Made by a program: the position numbers and the translations under genes. The notes under the pieces were generated by a model. That model was given only the letters and a program-made list of their open reading frames with translations. It did not search any database and was not told where the DNA came from. Positions 47,280-59,844 of a DNA stretch of 64,000 nucleotides are shown here, piece by piece. Source of the DNA: Tragulus kanchil (Eukaryota > Chordata > Mammalia > Artiodactyla > Tragulidae); NCBI GenBank assembly GCA_022376925.1, contig JAIOJX010000032.1, positions 198,892,939 to 198,956,938 of the forward strand, written 5' to 3'. Position 1 is the stretch's first letter, and every line of letters starts with the position of its first letter.

Positions 47280-48114
47280 AGTCATATGCTTTTGAGGAAA
47301 ACAAGTGTGGTTTTGGACTCTCATGTATAGTTAGATTTCTAATTTCTTATGAAAGCAACACTGAGATAACATTTATAAAACACAATTACAGGCCAGAGCT
47401 GATTGGAGGAGAAAAGTGTGCCTGCTTAGTAGCTCAGTCATTGTCTGATTCTTTGCAAGCCTATGGACTGTAGCCTGTCAGGCTCCTCTATCCACTGGAT
47501 TCTCCAGGCAAGAATGCTGGAGTGAGTTCCCATTTCCTTCTCCAGGGGATCTTCCTGACCCAGAGATGGAAGCCACATCTCCTGCATTGGCAGGCAGATT
47601 CTTTACCATTGAGCCACCTGGGAAGCCCGGAGGAGAAAGGCATAAGTTGCCAAATGAGTAGTCTTTCTCACATCTCTTGCATCCAATAGTCTTACTCTCC
47701 AGTGACTATTAGATGCAAAGTCTGAGTGTTGGTTGCTCTTTACCACCAAGCTTTCTTTTCTCTCTCACTAACTTTCACTCTCTTTTGTTTTGTATTGTAA
47801 AGATGAAAGGGAATTATAGAGTTGGCCAAAAAATTCATTTGGGTTTTTCTAGGCTATCAAATGCTCTGAACTTCAACAAAAGACAGATTAAGGAACATGA
47901 GGTTCAAGAAAAATGAGTAAAAAATAAGAGTAAGTGCATTTATTTTCTTATACCTCATTCCATTTTAACTAATTAAATTATCAGTCTGCCTTTTTTAGAT
48001 TTTTTGTTTTTTAACCTCTAATGTACTATAATAGTCAAATGCTTTTATATGTATATATACACATATAGATATTTGCTTATTTTTGGCTGTTTTGTCTTGG
48101 GTGTTTGATGCAAT

Positions 48115-50247
48115 GCATGGGCTCTTTGTTGCTGCAATCAGGCTTTCTCTAGTTGGGGTGAGTGCGGGGTTACTCTAGTTGCAGTGTGCAGACTTCCCTT
48201 GCTGCAGAGCACAGGCTCTAGAGCATGCAGGCTTCAGTAGTTGTGGCATGTAGGCTTAGCTGCCTTGTGGCATATAGGATCTTCTTGGACCAGGGATCGA
48301 ACTGGTGTCCTCTGCATTGGCAGGCAGATTCTTAACCACCAGATCACCAGGGAAGTCCCAGTCATATGCTTTTGAGGAAAACAAGTTTGGTTTTGGATCT
48401 TTATGCTGTCACTCACTGTGTGCTCTTGACCAAACTGTTTATATTTTCTAAGCCTCAATTTTCTCATCTTTAATGTTGAGAAAATATTACTTACCATAAA
48501 AGCTTGTTATGAAGATAAAATAATCTATGCAGGCAGCTAGTACACAATAGAAGATACTCAAAGACTTGTCTTTTTCTTCCCCTTTGAAGGGCTGGGATGA
48601 ATTAAGCAGTCTCAATCATAAAATCACACACGCATCTGAAGCGCCTGCCAAACTGTAATGACCCAACTGCTGCTTCAGAGAGATGGCTCAGCTCAAGGTT
48701 TTAATGCACTTTTCATGAACTGAAGCGCAACAACAAAATCTATCACTGTTAGGCAACCTCATAAGAAGATCTGATTTAAACAAAATAGACTTCCTTCTGG
48801 GCTCTGAAATATGGTAGCTACCTTCACCTTGACTTAGAGACACAGCAATAGGAAATGTACACTTAGCCAATAAACAGTGGGATTAATAAATGCTAGCAAA
48901 GACAATGATAATAAAATGCACTATTGAAAGTCGTCTAAGAGCAGACCATTCAGTACAAACAAGAAAGATACATATAAATTTTATGCAAACATACTTTTAG
49001 TTCTGTGAGTTCATATATCTGCATGGCTATAACCATCAAGAAAAATTTAATGTAGGCCACTGCTCTGGAACTACCGTTTAATTTTGAGCACACTGTGATA
49101 TTGAAAAAAATATTTAAGTTACATAACACACTTGCCAAATAAATAAAAAATGCTCATTGCAATGTAAAAAAAATTACATAACACACTTGCCAAACGCATG
49201 GGCTCTTTGTTGCTGCAATCAGGCTTTCTCTAGTTGGGGTGAGTGCGGGTTACTCTAGTTGCAGTGTGCAGACTTCCCTTGCTGCAGAGCACAGGCTCTA
49301 GAGCATGCAGGCTTCAGTAGTTGTGGCATGTAGGCTTAGCTGCCTTGTGGCATATAGGATCTTCTTGGACCAGGGATCGAACTGGTGTCCTCTGCATTGG
49401 CAGGCAGATTCTTAACCACCAGATCACCAGGGAAGTCCCAGTCATATGCTTTTGAGGAAAACAAGTTTGGTTTTGGATCTTTATGCTGTCACTCACTGTG
49501 TGCTCTTGACCAAACTGTTTATATTTTCTAAGCCTCAATTTTCTCATCTTTAATGTTGAGAAAATATTACTTACCATAAAAGCTTGTTATGAAGATAAAA
49601 TAATCTATGCAGGCAGCTAGTACACAATAGAAGATACTCAAAGACTTGTCTTTTTCTTCCCCTTTGAAGGGCTGGGATGAATTAAGCAGTCTCAATCATA
49701 AAATCACACACGCATCTGAAGCGCCTGCCAAACTGTAATGACCCAACTGCTGCTTCAGAGAGATGGCTCAGCTCAAGGTTTTAATGCACTTTTCATGAAC
49801 TGAAGCGCAACAACAAAATCTATCACTGTTAGGCAACCTCATAAGAAGATCTGATTTAAACAAAATAGACTTCCTTCTGGGCTCTGAAATATGGTAGCTA
49901 CCTTCACCTTGACTTAGAGACACAGCAATAGGAAATGTACACTTAGCCAATAAACAGTGGGATTAATAAATGCTAGCAAAGACAATGATAATAAAATGCA
50001 CTATTGAAAGTCGTCTAAGAGCAGACCATTCAGTACAAACAAGAAAGATACATATAAATTTTATGCAAACATACTTTTAGTTCTGTGAGTTCATATATCT
50101 GCATGGCTATAACCATCAAGAAAAATTTAATGTAGGCCACTGCTCTGGAACTACCGTTTAATTTTGAGCACACTGTGATATTGAAAAAAATATTTAAGTT
50201 ACATAACACACTTGCCAAATAAATAAAAAATGCTCATTGCAATGTAA
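48115..50247 (+). repeat. Tandem duplication 18 (unit ~1081 bp), chained to duplication 17
   Basis: 48115-49167 recurs at 49196-50247. The filler 49168-49195 repeats ACATAACACACTTGCCAAA from 49121-49139. The CHR SINE segment from GCATGGGCTC onward is therefore present three times (47035, 48115, 49196). Confidence 0.95.
48395..48560 (+). repeat. MIR SINE remnant (copy at 49475-49640)
   Basis: GTGTGCTCTTGACCAAACTG, AAGCCTCAATTTTCTCATC and GCTTGTTATGAAGATAAAATAA are the MIR core and 3' region. Confidence 0.6.
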
Positions 50248-50689
50248 CAGCCAGAAAAACAGAATTGCTATTCTACCATATTGAGGATGAAGTGGGCAAT
50301 AAATTATAGCCTTCTCCACTTTGAATACCAAGCCAGTTGAGAAACAGACACAGGCTAAAGGACCAGGCAACTTTACTGCTTGAGAAAATAAATGGGGGAA
50401 CTGGTCTGGGAAGAGACTCGGACCTGGCCCCACATCAGACTTCCTATTCATATTCCTTGTCCTCTTCTCTTCTCCATTGTCCCCGGCAAAGATGAAACTA
50501 GCATGGGCCTAGGTATGCCCATCATAGGAGAAGAAATCTCTGAAAGAAAGAAGAGGGGTCTCACCAGATATGTGCAGAGTCTTCATCCAATCCTACCAAC
50601 TAAATAAGGAATTGGAAAGAAAGTACAAGAAGTACAACTCCTAAATTTTGCTTCCAGAACAGCAATTGCTTCATAGTATGTATGTACAT

Positions 50690-50905
50690 GGGACTTACCA
50701 GGTGGCACTAGTGGTAAAGAACCCACCCGCCAATGCAGGAGACATAAGAGATGCAGGTTCTCTCCATAGGTGAGGAAGGTCTCCTGGAGGAGGACATGGC
50801 AACCTACTCCGATATTCTCGTCTGGAGAATCCCATGGACAAATGAGCCTGGCAGGCTATAGTCCATAGAGTTGCACAGAGTTGGACACAACTGATGGCAC
50901 TTAGC
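50690..50905 (+). mobile_element. Bov-tA SINE (headless copy at 51899-52074)
   Basis: GGGACTTACCAGGTGGCACTAGTGGTAAAGAACCCACCCGCCAATGCAGG through GAGTTGGACACAACTGATGGCACTTAGCA. The second copy lacks the first 41 bases because duplication 19 starts inside the element. Confidence 0.93.
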
Positions 50906-51044
50906 ATCATGCATGCATATATGTATACAGATAGGGGAACTATCTCCTTTCTAACCTTTCTAATAGAATCCCAAATTAGCCTTCTTTTAGGCACCTTTAC
51001 CAAAACAGATTGACCCATAAGATAAACTTCTGTTGCTGTTTACT

Positions 51045-51214
51045 TGTGAAGTTGTTTTTTACTCTTTTGGAGATCCCATGGACTGTAGCTCAGGCAAGAA
51101 TACTGGAGTGGATTGTCATTTCTTTCTCAAGGGGATCTTCCCATCCCAGAGATCAAACCTGTGTCTCTTGCATTAGCAGTCAGATTCTTTACCACTGAGG
51201 CACCAGGGAAGCCC
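51045..51214 (-). mobile_element. Bov-tA SINE, complement, internally deleted (copy at 52214-52383)
   Basis: GGAGATCCCATGGACTGTAGCTCAGGCAAGAATACTGG ... TTCTTTACCACTGAGGCACCAGGGAAGCCC. About 25 bases usually between TGTAGC and CAGGCAAG are missing. It lies 139 bp from the opposite-strand Bov-tA at 50690-50905. Confidence 0.9.
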
Positions 51215-51495
51215 ATCAGAAAAACTAAAGAGGCGATATTCAGGCATCTAAAGCAGACTTGTTATTTGGAGGTTGGTATATGTTTGTTTAGAGGTTTGAC
51301 ATGCTTACTTTATGGTCGTGGTAAAGCTGCCTTAGACTAGCCAGCCAATAACTACCACCATTTCTGCTGGTAACTGAAATTCTTTGCAACGTGCAGCTGA
51401 CATCTTGGACTTTAGGACACTAGGATGCCACAGCAATAGACATTGGAGTGCCAAAAAATTATCAGAGACAGAAATGTTAATTAAATATTACTTAT

Positions 51496-51674
51496 GGGAC
51501 TTCTGTGATAGTCTAGTGCCTAAGACTCTGTATGCCCCATGCAAAGGGCCCAGATTCAATCCCTGGTCAGGGAACTAGATGCCACATGCTGTGACCCTGC
51601 AAGTAGGCCTGAAAGCCTCAAGTAAGAGTCAGCACAGCCAAATAAATACATTTTTAAAAGAAATAAATAAATAC
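51496..51674 (+). mobile_element. CHR-type tRNA-derived SINE (copy at 52665-52843)
   Basis: GGGACTTCTGTGATAGTCTAGTGCCTAAGACTC, CAGATTCAATCCCTGGTCAGGGAACTAGATGCCACATGCTG and CAGCACAGCCAAATAAATACA are the head, body and A-rich tail of a short CHR-like element. Confidence 0.8.
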
Positions 51675-53063
51675 GATTTATAAGCAAAGAAATGAGGCCC
51701 ATGGAACTTTCTTTCCACCAGGAACTTCTGCCTCCATTCTAAAGGGCCCAGAGATCTGCTTCGCTGTCATTTATATCAATGCACCAACCAGGATTCTTTA
51801 GCACATCACAACTATGCTGTCAACCCCGCATCCCAAGGGATGCATATAATCACCATATTTACTGTGATGCCCAGGCAATAATGATACCCACCACTTTTCA
51901 ATGCAAGGAGACATAAGAGATGCAGGTTCTCTCCATAGGTGAGGAAGGTCTCCTGGAGGAGGACATGGCAACCTACTCCGATATTCTCGTCTGGAGAATC
52001 CCATGGACAAATGAGCCTGGCAGGCTATAGTCCATAGAGTTGCACAGAGTTGGACACAACTGATGGCACTTAGCATCATGCATGCATATATGTATACAGA
52101 TAGGGGAACTATCTCCTTTCTAACCTTTCTAATAGAATCCCAAATTAGCCTTCTTTTAGGCACCTTTACCAAAACAGATTGACCCATAAGATAAACTTCT
52201 GTTGCTGTTTACTTGTGAAGTTGTTTTTTACTCTTTTGGAGATCCCATGGACTGTAGCTCAGGCAAGAATACTGGAGTGGATTGTCATTTCTTTCTCAAG
52301 GGGATCTTCCCATCCCAGAGATCAAACCTGTGTCTCTTGCATTAGCAGTCAGATTCTTTACCACTGAGGCACCAGGGAAGCCCATCAGAAAAACTAAAGA
52401 GGCGATATTCAGGCATCTAAAGCAGACTTGTTATTTGGAGGTTGGTATATGTTTGTTTAGAGGTTTGACATGCTTACTTTATGGTCGTGGTAAAGCTGCC
52501 TTAGACTAGCCAGCCAATAACTACCACCATTTCTGCTGGTAACTGAAATTCTTTGCAACGTGCAGCTGACATCTTGGACTTTAGGACACTAGGATGCCAC
52601 AGCAATAGACATTGGAGTGCCAAAAAATTATCAGAGACAGAAATGTTAATTAAATATTACTTATGGGACTTCTGTGATAGTCTAGTGCCTAAGACTCTGT
52701 ATGCCCCATGCAAAGGGCCCAGATTCAATCCCTGGTCAGGGAACTAGATGCCACATGCTGTGACCCTGCAAGTAGGCCTGAAAGCCTCAAGTAAGAGTCA
52801 GCACAGCCAAATAAATACATTTTTAAAAGAAATAAATAAATACGATTTATAAGCAAAGAAATGAGGCCCATGGAACTTTCTTTCCACCAGGAACTTCTGC
52901 CTCCATTCTAAAGGGCCCAGAGATCTGCTTCGCTGTCATTTATATCAATGCACCAACCAGGATTCTTTAGCACATCACAACTATGCTGTCAACCCCGCAT
53001 CCCAAGGGATGCATATAATCACCATATTTACTGTGATGCCCAGGCAATAATGATACCCACCAC

Positions 53064-53718
53064 CTGTAATGAAACTAAAATGTACATGCCATTTTGGAGA
53101 TGCTACTTGTTCAGGCAGAGTTGTCTGTCAGCTGTCTCTGGCCAAGTGATACAACCTACAATTTAGTTAACAAACTGAGACATCATAGAAATCAGTGCTT
53201 TTAACAGGTTTCCTCGAATCACTTGGGTTTTTCTGTCTTACATATTACAAGTCTCTGGCAGAGTGGCACTAGTGGGAGGGGGTCCCAATGGAGTTGAAAA
53301 GACTAGAGAAAAAAATGCAAAGAGCAAAAAATGTTGGCTGAATTCTAAAGCTGAATCTGCCCTAGAGATAGAAAATCCAGAAAAAACATTCGTTGGCTCC
53401 AGTAGTTCTACTGTTGCCAGCTGGGTAAATTTCAAACTCTTCAGCCATGCAGCCCAGATTTTCCATTACCAAGTGCCAGCCTTTATTCCTGGTATTCTTA
53501 CCCAACTTTCACAACCTTCTGTCCCATCCATATCCATCAATTAGCCTAGTCATCCATTTAGCAAGTATGCATTGAGTATCCGCAATATAAAAGATGTTGT
53601 TCCAGGCATTCATTCCAACATGAACGGAGCATTTCTACCATTCAGGTGCTCCTATCCTGATGCTCAGGCCTAAACATGGAATAGATGGTGGAGACTACCA
53701 ACAAAAACAGAAAGACAG
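53064..53718. other. Unassigned intronic sequence
   Basis: A 93-codon open frame at 53263-53544 has no domain, no paralogue feature and no splice context; I treat it as chance. Confidence 0.5.
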
Positions 53719-53904
53719 TGACGTTGCTAAGTTGTGCCTGGCTCTTTGCAACCCATGGACAAGCCGTGGAATTCCCCAGGCAAGAGTAATTGAGTGGGGA
53801 GGGTAGCCTTTCCCTTCTCCAGGGAATCATCCAGACCCAGGAATCGAATCAGGGCTGCCTGTATTGCAGACAGACTCCTTACCAACTGAGCTACAAAGGA
53901 AGCC
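53719..53904 (-). mobile_element. Bov-tA SINE, complement
   Basis: GTGACGTTGCTAAGTTGTGCCTGGCTCTTTGCAACCCATGG through TCCTTACCAACTGAGCTACAAAGGAAGCC. It is moderately diverged, and lies outside any duplication. Confidence 0.88.
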
Positions 53905-54229
53905 TCAAGAAGAACAGAAATTGGACTAAATTCCCCAGGATTATTTTAAGAATGAAGAGAATACAGGGAACCCATCTTAGTATAAAGGCTTCCAGGAATT
54001 GAACAATCTGTGAATTTTCAAACCAGCTTTCATGGATGTTTATGATCTACTTAAGGACAATGCAAAATATGGAAGCAGTAGAACCTGTTTTAGGTTCAAG
54101 TGATATAGGAAATCTGTATAATAGAAGAAGAATTTAACTTCAACCCTGAATGTGGACAGAATGTGGATGGTCCAATTTGGATGCTTTCATATCAACGGAA
54201 CTATAAAAATGCAAGATCTCTGAAATTGG

Positions 54230-54440
54230 GTTTGGAATTCAGGAAAACTGGATATGACCCTGAACTATTTCATATGAATCAAGTCACACCAAACAAGTCT
54301 TGGAGCTTCTCTGAGCATTAGCTTTCTTATCTTAGAAAATGATAATAAAATTGTTTGGTCTATTTAGTACACAGAGCACTTGTAAAAGTTGAGATAATAC
54401 ATATAAAAGTGCCACAGTAAATTGTAATGCACAATACACA
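54230..54440 (+). repeat. MIR SINE remnant
   Basis: GAGCTTCTCTGAGCATTAGC, AGAAAATGATAATAAAATTG and TTGAGATAATACATATAAAAGTGCC match the MIR order. Confidence 0.55.
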
Positions 54441-55219
54441 GAAGATTACTAGGTACTCTGCATTAATTGTTGACTTGATTTTAAATGTAGATGGCTGTTT
54501 TTTTTCTTAGCTTTTACTTTGATAATTTGTAAAAGACTGCATGCACCCTTTTTAAAACTTTCATTTGAAGCAGAAGATGCTTCACTTCATACTTACCTAT
54601 TTCTTTCATCATAAAAAATCAAAGTGCTCTTTGGAAATCATCTCATTAATCTCTTGGAGGGAGGTAAGTTACAGGACACATACTTTGCATGGGTATATAT
54701 GAATCTCAGTTTTGCAAATGGAAAAGCCTCACTTTTGAGGTTTCCCTAAGCCACATACTGAGTAAAAAAGCACCCAAATTGACCGTGGCATCTTTTTATC
54801 CAATTTTACATTCTCCTCATTACATGCATCCCCAAATTTTATTCTCCTTTGAGATGTCCAAGGACAGTTTTGGCTATCTATTTCTGATACAAGTAATACG
54901 TTCCTTAATTGATTTTAGTCCCTGTTTTTTCATCTCAACAACAAACTCAAAAAAAAAAAAAAAAAAAACTAGCAAATAGGATTTTTGTGGAGATAACAAA
55001 GGAATAACACATACGTAATATTTATGAAAGGAATCTAGTCCAGGATCTATAACACACTGAATGAAAAATAAAGGCTAGCTTCTTTGGTTTTACAGGAGGA
55101 AAATTTGGTTTACGTTAATCTCAAGAGTGCTGTCCTGACATATATGGAGTTGAGTCTTACATTGAAAAGCACTTAGATTGTTCGTCAGTAATAAATATGG
55201 GAAGTGATTTTCCACCAAT
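54441..55219. other. Unassigned intronic sequence with poly-A run
   Basis: A 96-codon frame at 54689-54979 ends in a lysine run made by poly-A, so it is not a gene. Confidence 0.5.
54947..54968. repeat. Poly-A run
   Basis: CTCAAA followed by about 19 A, with no recognisable retroelement body on its 5' side within the region read. Confidence 0.7.
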
Positions 55220-57486
55220 CAGGAAGTATTTATTGTGTTCATATCAATTGCCAAGATTGTGCTTGATCCTAAAGACATAAAGATATACAGGACATAGTAT
55301 GAGTTTTCAACAAGTTTAACCAAGAAGCTGAGACAAGACATGGACAAAATAGCAGTTAAAAAATAGAAAGTGGCAAAGGCAATAACACAAACCAAATACA
55401 ACAGAAGGTTTCATGGAAGAGGTCACTGATAGGCAGTATCATGAAAGACAGGTAGGATTTGAAGAAGTGGAAAGAGTGAAACTTATGTTGATGAAACTGC
55501 ATTTTAAAAAATGAAGCTACCATGGCCAAAAGGAAAGATGAAGTCTAGTCAATAGATGAGTTTGGTCAGTGCATACAATAGAGAGAAATGGCTTTGCTAG
55601 ATGAAAAAGTAGGTTGAGGCTGAATCATGTTAGGCTTTGAAGGTTCTACTAAGGAATATCAATTGTCTTTAGTTGGGAAGCCATTGAGTGAAATGACAAA
55701 AAGTGTTGGTTAAACATATTTGAGCATGTTGCAAGCAGATGGAGAAGAGGCAGAGGAGAGGAAGTGTAACAGATAACATAGAGATGAGGAAACAGATGGT
55801 GTGAGATCCCAGAAGAGACCAAAGGGCAGGAGGCCAAGGACATAGGTAGGCTCAGTTGTAAAGGGGTGCAAGCCAACTCTTCCTCTGAGGCAGAAAAGGA
55901 AAAAAAGGGATAGTAGCAGCTACATTGTGATATAGTGAGATCACCCTCATTTGATAAGCACATTTTTAAAAAGTACAATCATTTGCTGGAGGCATTGCAG
56001 AGGGAATTTTTAAATTGAGCTGGGGTTGAACTGGGACATTTATGGTCCCTTCCAAATCTATGGCAGGGGATGTGCCAACAGACGTTTTATTTTCAAAATG
56101 GAGAAAGATATGAGTTCATACAAATAATAGATCAGTAAACCTACTTAGAAGAGGAATCATTAAATGGCAGGCAGAATTTGCTAACAGAAGGGATTTTGTT
56201 CAACTGGCAAAGAGTCTTTGCGTCAAAAGATTCATATTTCTGTGCATTCAAAAAAAAGCCTTATACCCAGCTTCTTATCCAAACATTTATTACCTGCTTG
56301 GCCTTTATGGGACTTGACCTTTGTGACCTTTAGAAACTACAAGGAGATGCCTCAGGAAGTATTTATTGTGTTCATATCAATTGCCAAGATTGTGCTTGAT
56401 CCTAAAGACATAAAGATATACAGGACATAGTATGAGTTTTCAACAAGTTTAACCAAGAAGCTGAGACAAGACATGGACAAAATAGCAGTTAAAAAATAGA
56501 AAGTGGCAAAGGCAATAACACAAACCAAATACAACAGAAGGTTTCATGGAAGAGGTCACTGATAGGCAGTATCATGAAAGACAGGTAGGATTTGAAGAAG
56601 TGGAAAGAGTGAAACTTATGTTGATGAAACTGCATTTTAAAAAATGAAGCTACCATGGCCAAAAGGAAAGATGAAGTCTAGTCAATAGATGAGTTTGGTC
56701 AGTGCATACAATAGAGAGAAATGGCTTTGCTAGATGAAAAAGTAGGTTGAGGCTGAATCATGTTAGGCTTTGAAGGTTCTACTAAGGAATATCAATTGTC
56801 TTTAGTTGGGAAGCCATTGAGTGAAATGACAAAAAGTGTTGGTTAAACATATTTGAGCATGTTGCAAGCAGATGGAGAAGAGGCAGAGGAGAGGAAGTGT
56901 AACAGATAACATAGAGATGAGGAAACAGATGGTGTGAGATCCCAGAAGAGACCAAAGGGCAGGAGGCCAAGGACATAGGTAGGCTCAGTTGTAAAGGGGT
57001 GCAAGCCAACTCTTCCTCTGAGGCAGAAAAGGAAAAAAAGGGATAGTAGCAGCTACATTGTGATATAGTGAGATCACCCTCATTTGATAAGCACATTTTT
57101 AAAAAGTACAATCATTTGCTGGAGGCATTGCAGAGGGAATTTTTAAATTGAGCTGGGGTTGAACTGGGACATTTATGGTCCCTTCCAAATCTATGGCAGG
57201 GGATGTGCCAACAGACGTTTTATTTTCAAAATGGAGAAAGATATGAGTTCATACAAATAATAGATCAGTAAACCTACTTAGAAGAGGAATCATTAAATGG
57301 CAGGCAGAATTTGCTAACAGAAGGGATTTTGTTCAACTGGCAAAGAGTCTTTGCGTCAAAAGATTCATATTTCTGTGCATTCAAAAAAAAAAAGCCTTAT
57401 ACCCAGCTTCTTATCCAAACATTTATTACCTGCTTGGCCTTTATGGGACTTGACCTTTGTGACCTTTAGAAACTACAAGGAGATGC
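55220..57486 (+). repeat. Tandem duplication 20 (unit ~1133 bp)
   Basis: 55220-56350 recurs at 56353-57486. The main difference is the length of one A-run (near 56250 against 57383). Confidence 0.95.
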
Positions 57487-59631
57487 AATGAGCTAGTACA
57501 GCTTCACTAAGAATAGTCACATCAAACTAATCTTATTTTCTTAAGAAAACATTTACCAAGTGGGAAGGTCAGCAGAATGATGTGGACAGAGTATAAAGAT
57601 AACAACAAAGCATCAGACAAGGTGTTTAGTGATATCTGAGATCACAATGGAGAAAAATGGGGACCATTCACAGTTTATGATGATTTATAGATGGCCCACT
57701 AAACAGATAGCCACATCTTGTGGGGCTGGCAGCAGGACTACATTCTCAACAACTTCCCACTCAATATTTGTATCAGTGACTTGGATAAAGAAAGAGAAGT
57801 CATAGTTAGAAATTCACCCTATCTTACATATAGCAGGAGTATCCTGAATGTTAGAATGCAAATGCTATGGGAAATAAAGCTCCAACTCAATGAAACTTCA
57901 TTAAGGTAAATATAGAGTCACCTACATAAAAGAAACAACTATATAAGTGTAGGATTAGGAGGACTGAGTCAAAAAGGAACTCAGGAAGAAGAGATGGCAA
58001 CACTAGATGACCAGGAGCTCAATAGGATCTAGAAATAGGATAGAATCTCTATCAAAACTTTTATGTAAACTCTTGATGCACAAATAGAAGAGTGTTGCTA
58101 TTGGAGACAGGAATGGTTTCTCTGTGCCTGAGAGAAGATAGGCAAAGAGCAGAGAATACTGCTCTCTAATAAACATTCTACTTCAATAAACTTATCCACA
58201 GGTTTTAATGATAGTCCATAGTAGCTTGGCAAGGATGTAAAAATATTATCATGTCACCTGAAGAATGATTATGGAAACCGGAAAAGCAAAATCTTAAAGA
58301 GGAATATATGCTAATTGCCATCATAACAAACTATTCCATGAAAAAGGAGTATACATTCCCTCCACTCCTGACTGTACTTTTGAGGAGTGGAAAGAATGTA
58401 TGTGATGGGGGAGGAGGGAAAATTTTTGATGAAAAATAAGGCATTTCCCCCCACCATTAGAATATTACCAAAAATTGCCAAACATGTGCAAAGAAAAAAA
58501 AGAGTCTTTGCGTCAAAAGGTTTTTCATATTTCTTTTTTGCATTAAAAAAAAAAGCCTTATACCCAGCTTCTTATCCAAACATTTATTACCTGCTTGGCC
58601 TTTATGGGACTTGACCTTTGTGACCTTTAGAAACTACAAGGAGATGCAATGAGCTAGCACAGCTTCACTAAGAATAGTCACATCAAACTAATCTTATTTT
58701 CTTAAGAAAACATTTACCAAGTGGGAAGGTCAGCAGAATGATGTGGACAGAGTATAAAGATAACAACAAAGCATCAGACAAGGTGTTTAGTGATATCTGA
58801 GATCACAATGGAGAAAAATGGGGACCATTCACAGTTTATGATGATTTATAGATGGCCCACTAAACAGATAGCCACATCTTGTGGGGCTGGCAGCAGGACT
58901 ACATTCTCAACAACTTCCCACTCAATATTTGTATCAGTGACTTGGATAAAGAAAGAGAAGTCATAGTTAGAAATTCACCCTATCTTACATATAGCAGGAG
59001 TATCCTGAATGTTAGAATGCAAATGCTATGGGAAATAAAGCTCCAACTCAATGAAACTTCATTAAGGTAAATATAGAGTCACCTACATAAAAGAAACAAC
59101 TATATAAGTGTAGGATTAGGAGGACTGAGTCAAAAAGGAACTCAGGAAGAAGAGATGGCAACACTAGATGACCAGGAGCTCAATAGGATCTAGAAATAGG
59201 ATAGAATCTCTATCAAAACTTTTATGTAAACTCTTGATGCACAAATAGAAGAGTGTTGCTATTGGAGACAGGAATGGTTTCTCTGTGCCTGAGAGAAGAT
59301 AGGCAAAGAGCAGAGAATACTGCTCTCTAATAAACATTCTACTTCAATAAACTTATCCACAGGTTTTAATGATAGTCCATAGTAGCTTGGCAAGGATGTA
59401 AAAATATTATCATGTCACCTGAAGAATGATTATGGAAACCGGAAAAGCAAAATCTTAAAGAGGAATATATGCTAATTGCCATCATAACAAACTATTCCAT
59501 GAAAAAGGAGTATACATTCCCTCCACTCCTGACTGTACTTTTGAGGAGTGGAAAGAATGTATGTGATGGGGGAGGAGGGAAAATTTTTGATGAAAAATAA
59601 GGCATTTCCCCCCACCATTAGAATATTACCA
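57344..59631 (+). repeat. Tandem duplication 21 (unit ~1157-1161 bp), chained to duplication 20
   Basis: 57344-58470 recurs at 58501-59631. The first ~60 bases of the second copy are noisy, with extra T and A runs. Filler 58471-58500 contains TTGCCAAACATG, a damaged version of the sequence that follows the second copy at about 59649. No further duplication of this kind was seen to 64000. Confidence 0.95.
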
Positions 59632-59790
59632 TAATAAGGCAGGCTTCCTTGCCAAATCATGGTAGAAGAACCAGAAGAACACAAGCAGCCAATGAAAGTG
59701 CATCTATTAGGACTGTTGTGGACAGAATTACTACATTTGGAGGGAGGTTAAACTAGATGACTTCTAATATCTATCTGGAAGACTCTAAAT
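57480..59790 (+). mobile_element. CR1/L3-type LINE remnant, lengthened by duplication 21
   Basis: The order AGCTTCACTAAGAATAGTCACATCAAACTAATCTTATTTTC, GAATGATGTGGACAGAGTATA, CATCAGACAAGGTGTTTAGTGATATC, TCAATATTTGTATCAGTGACTTGGATAAAG and, at 59745, AGGGAGGTTAAACTAGATGACTTCTAA matches the 3' half of an ancient CR1-family LINE, including the reverse transcriptase end and tail. It is highly degraded, with no open frame. The middle occurs twice. Confidence 0.7.
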
Positions 59791-59844
59791 TTTGTCATCA
59801 AGTATAACCAAGGAGATAACTAGGTTTATTCATGTGGTAAATTT

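Larger units (their letters stand above)
46240..48397 (+). repeat. Tandem duplication 17 (unit ~1078-1080 bp), chained to duplication 16
   Basis: 46240-47317 recurs at 47318-48397. Differences are two substitutions near the start of the second copy (AAGTTCTTCTG against AATTTCTTATG), a TC insertion and a G/T near the end. The unit carries a Bov-tA and a CHR SINE. Confidence 0.95.
50731..53063 (+). repeat. Tandem duplication 19 (unit ~1168 bp)
   Basis: 50731-51894 recurs at 51899-53063 with a 4-bp filler. The left edge is inside a Bov-tA SINE, so the second copy of that SINE is headless. One A differs at the second start. Confidence 0.95.

Noticed and set aside
1..59631. Tandem array or satellite DNA
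   Set aside because: A satellite would repeat one unit. Here each pair is different sequence and occurs only twice, or three times where pairs overlap.
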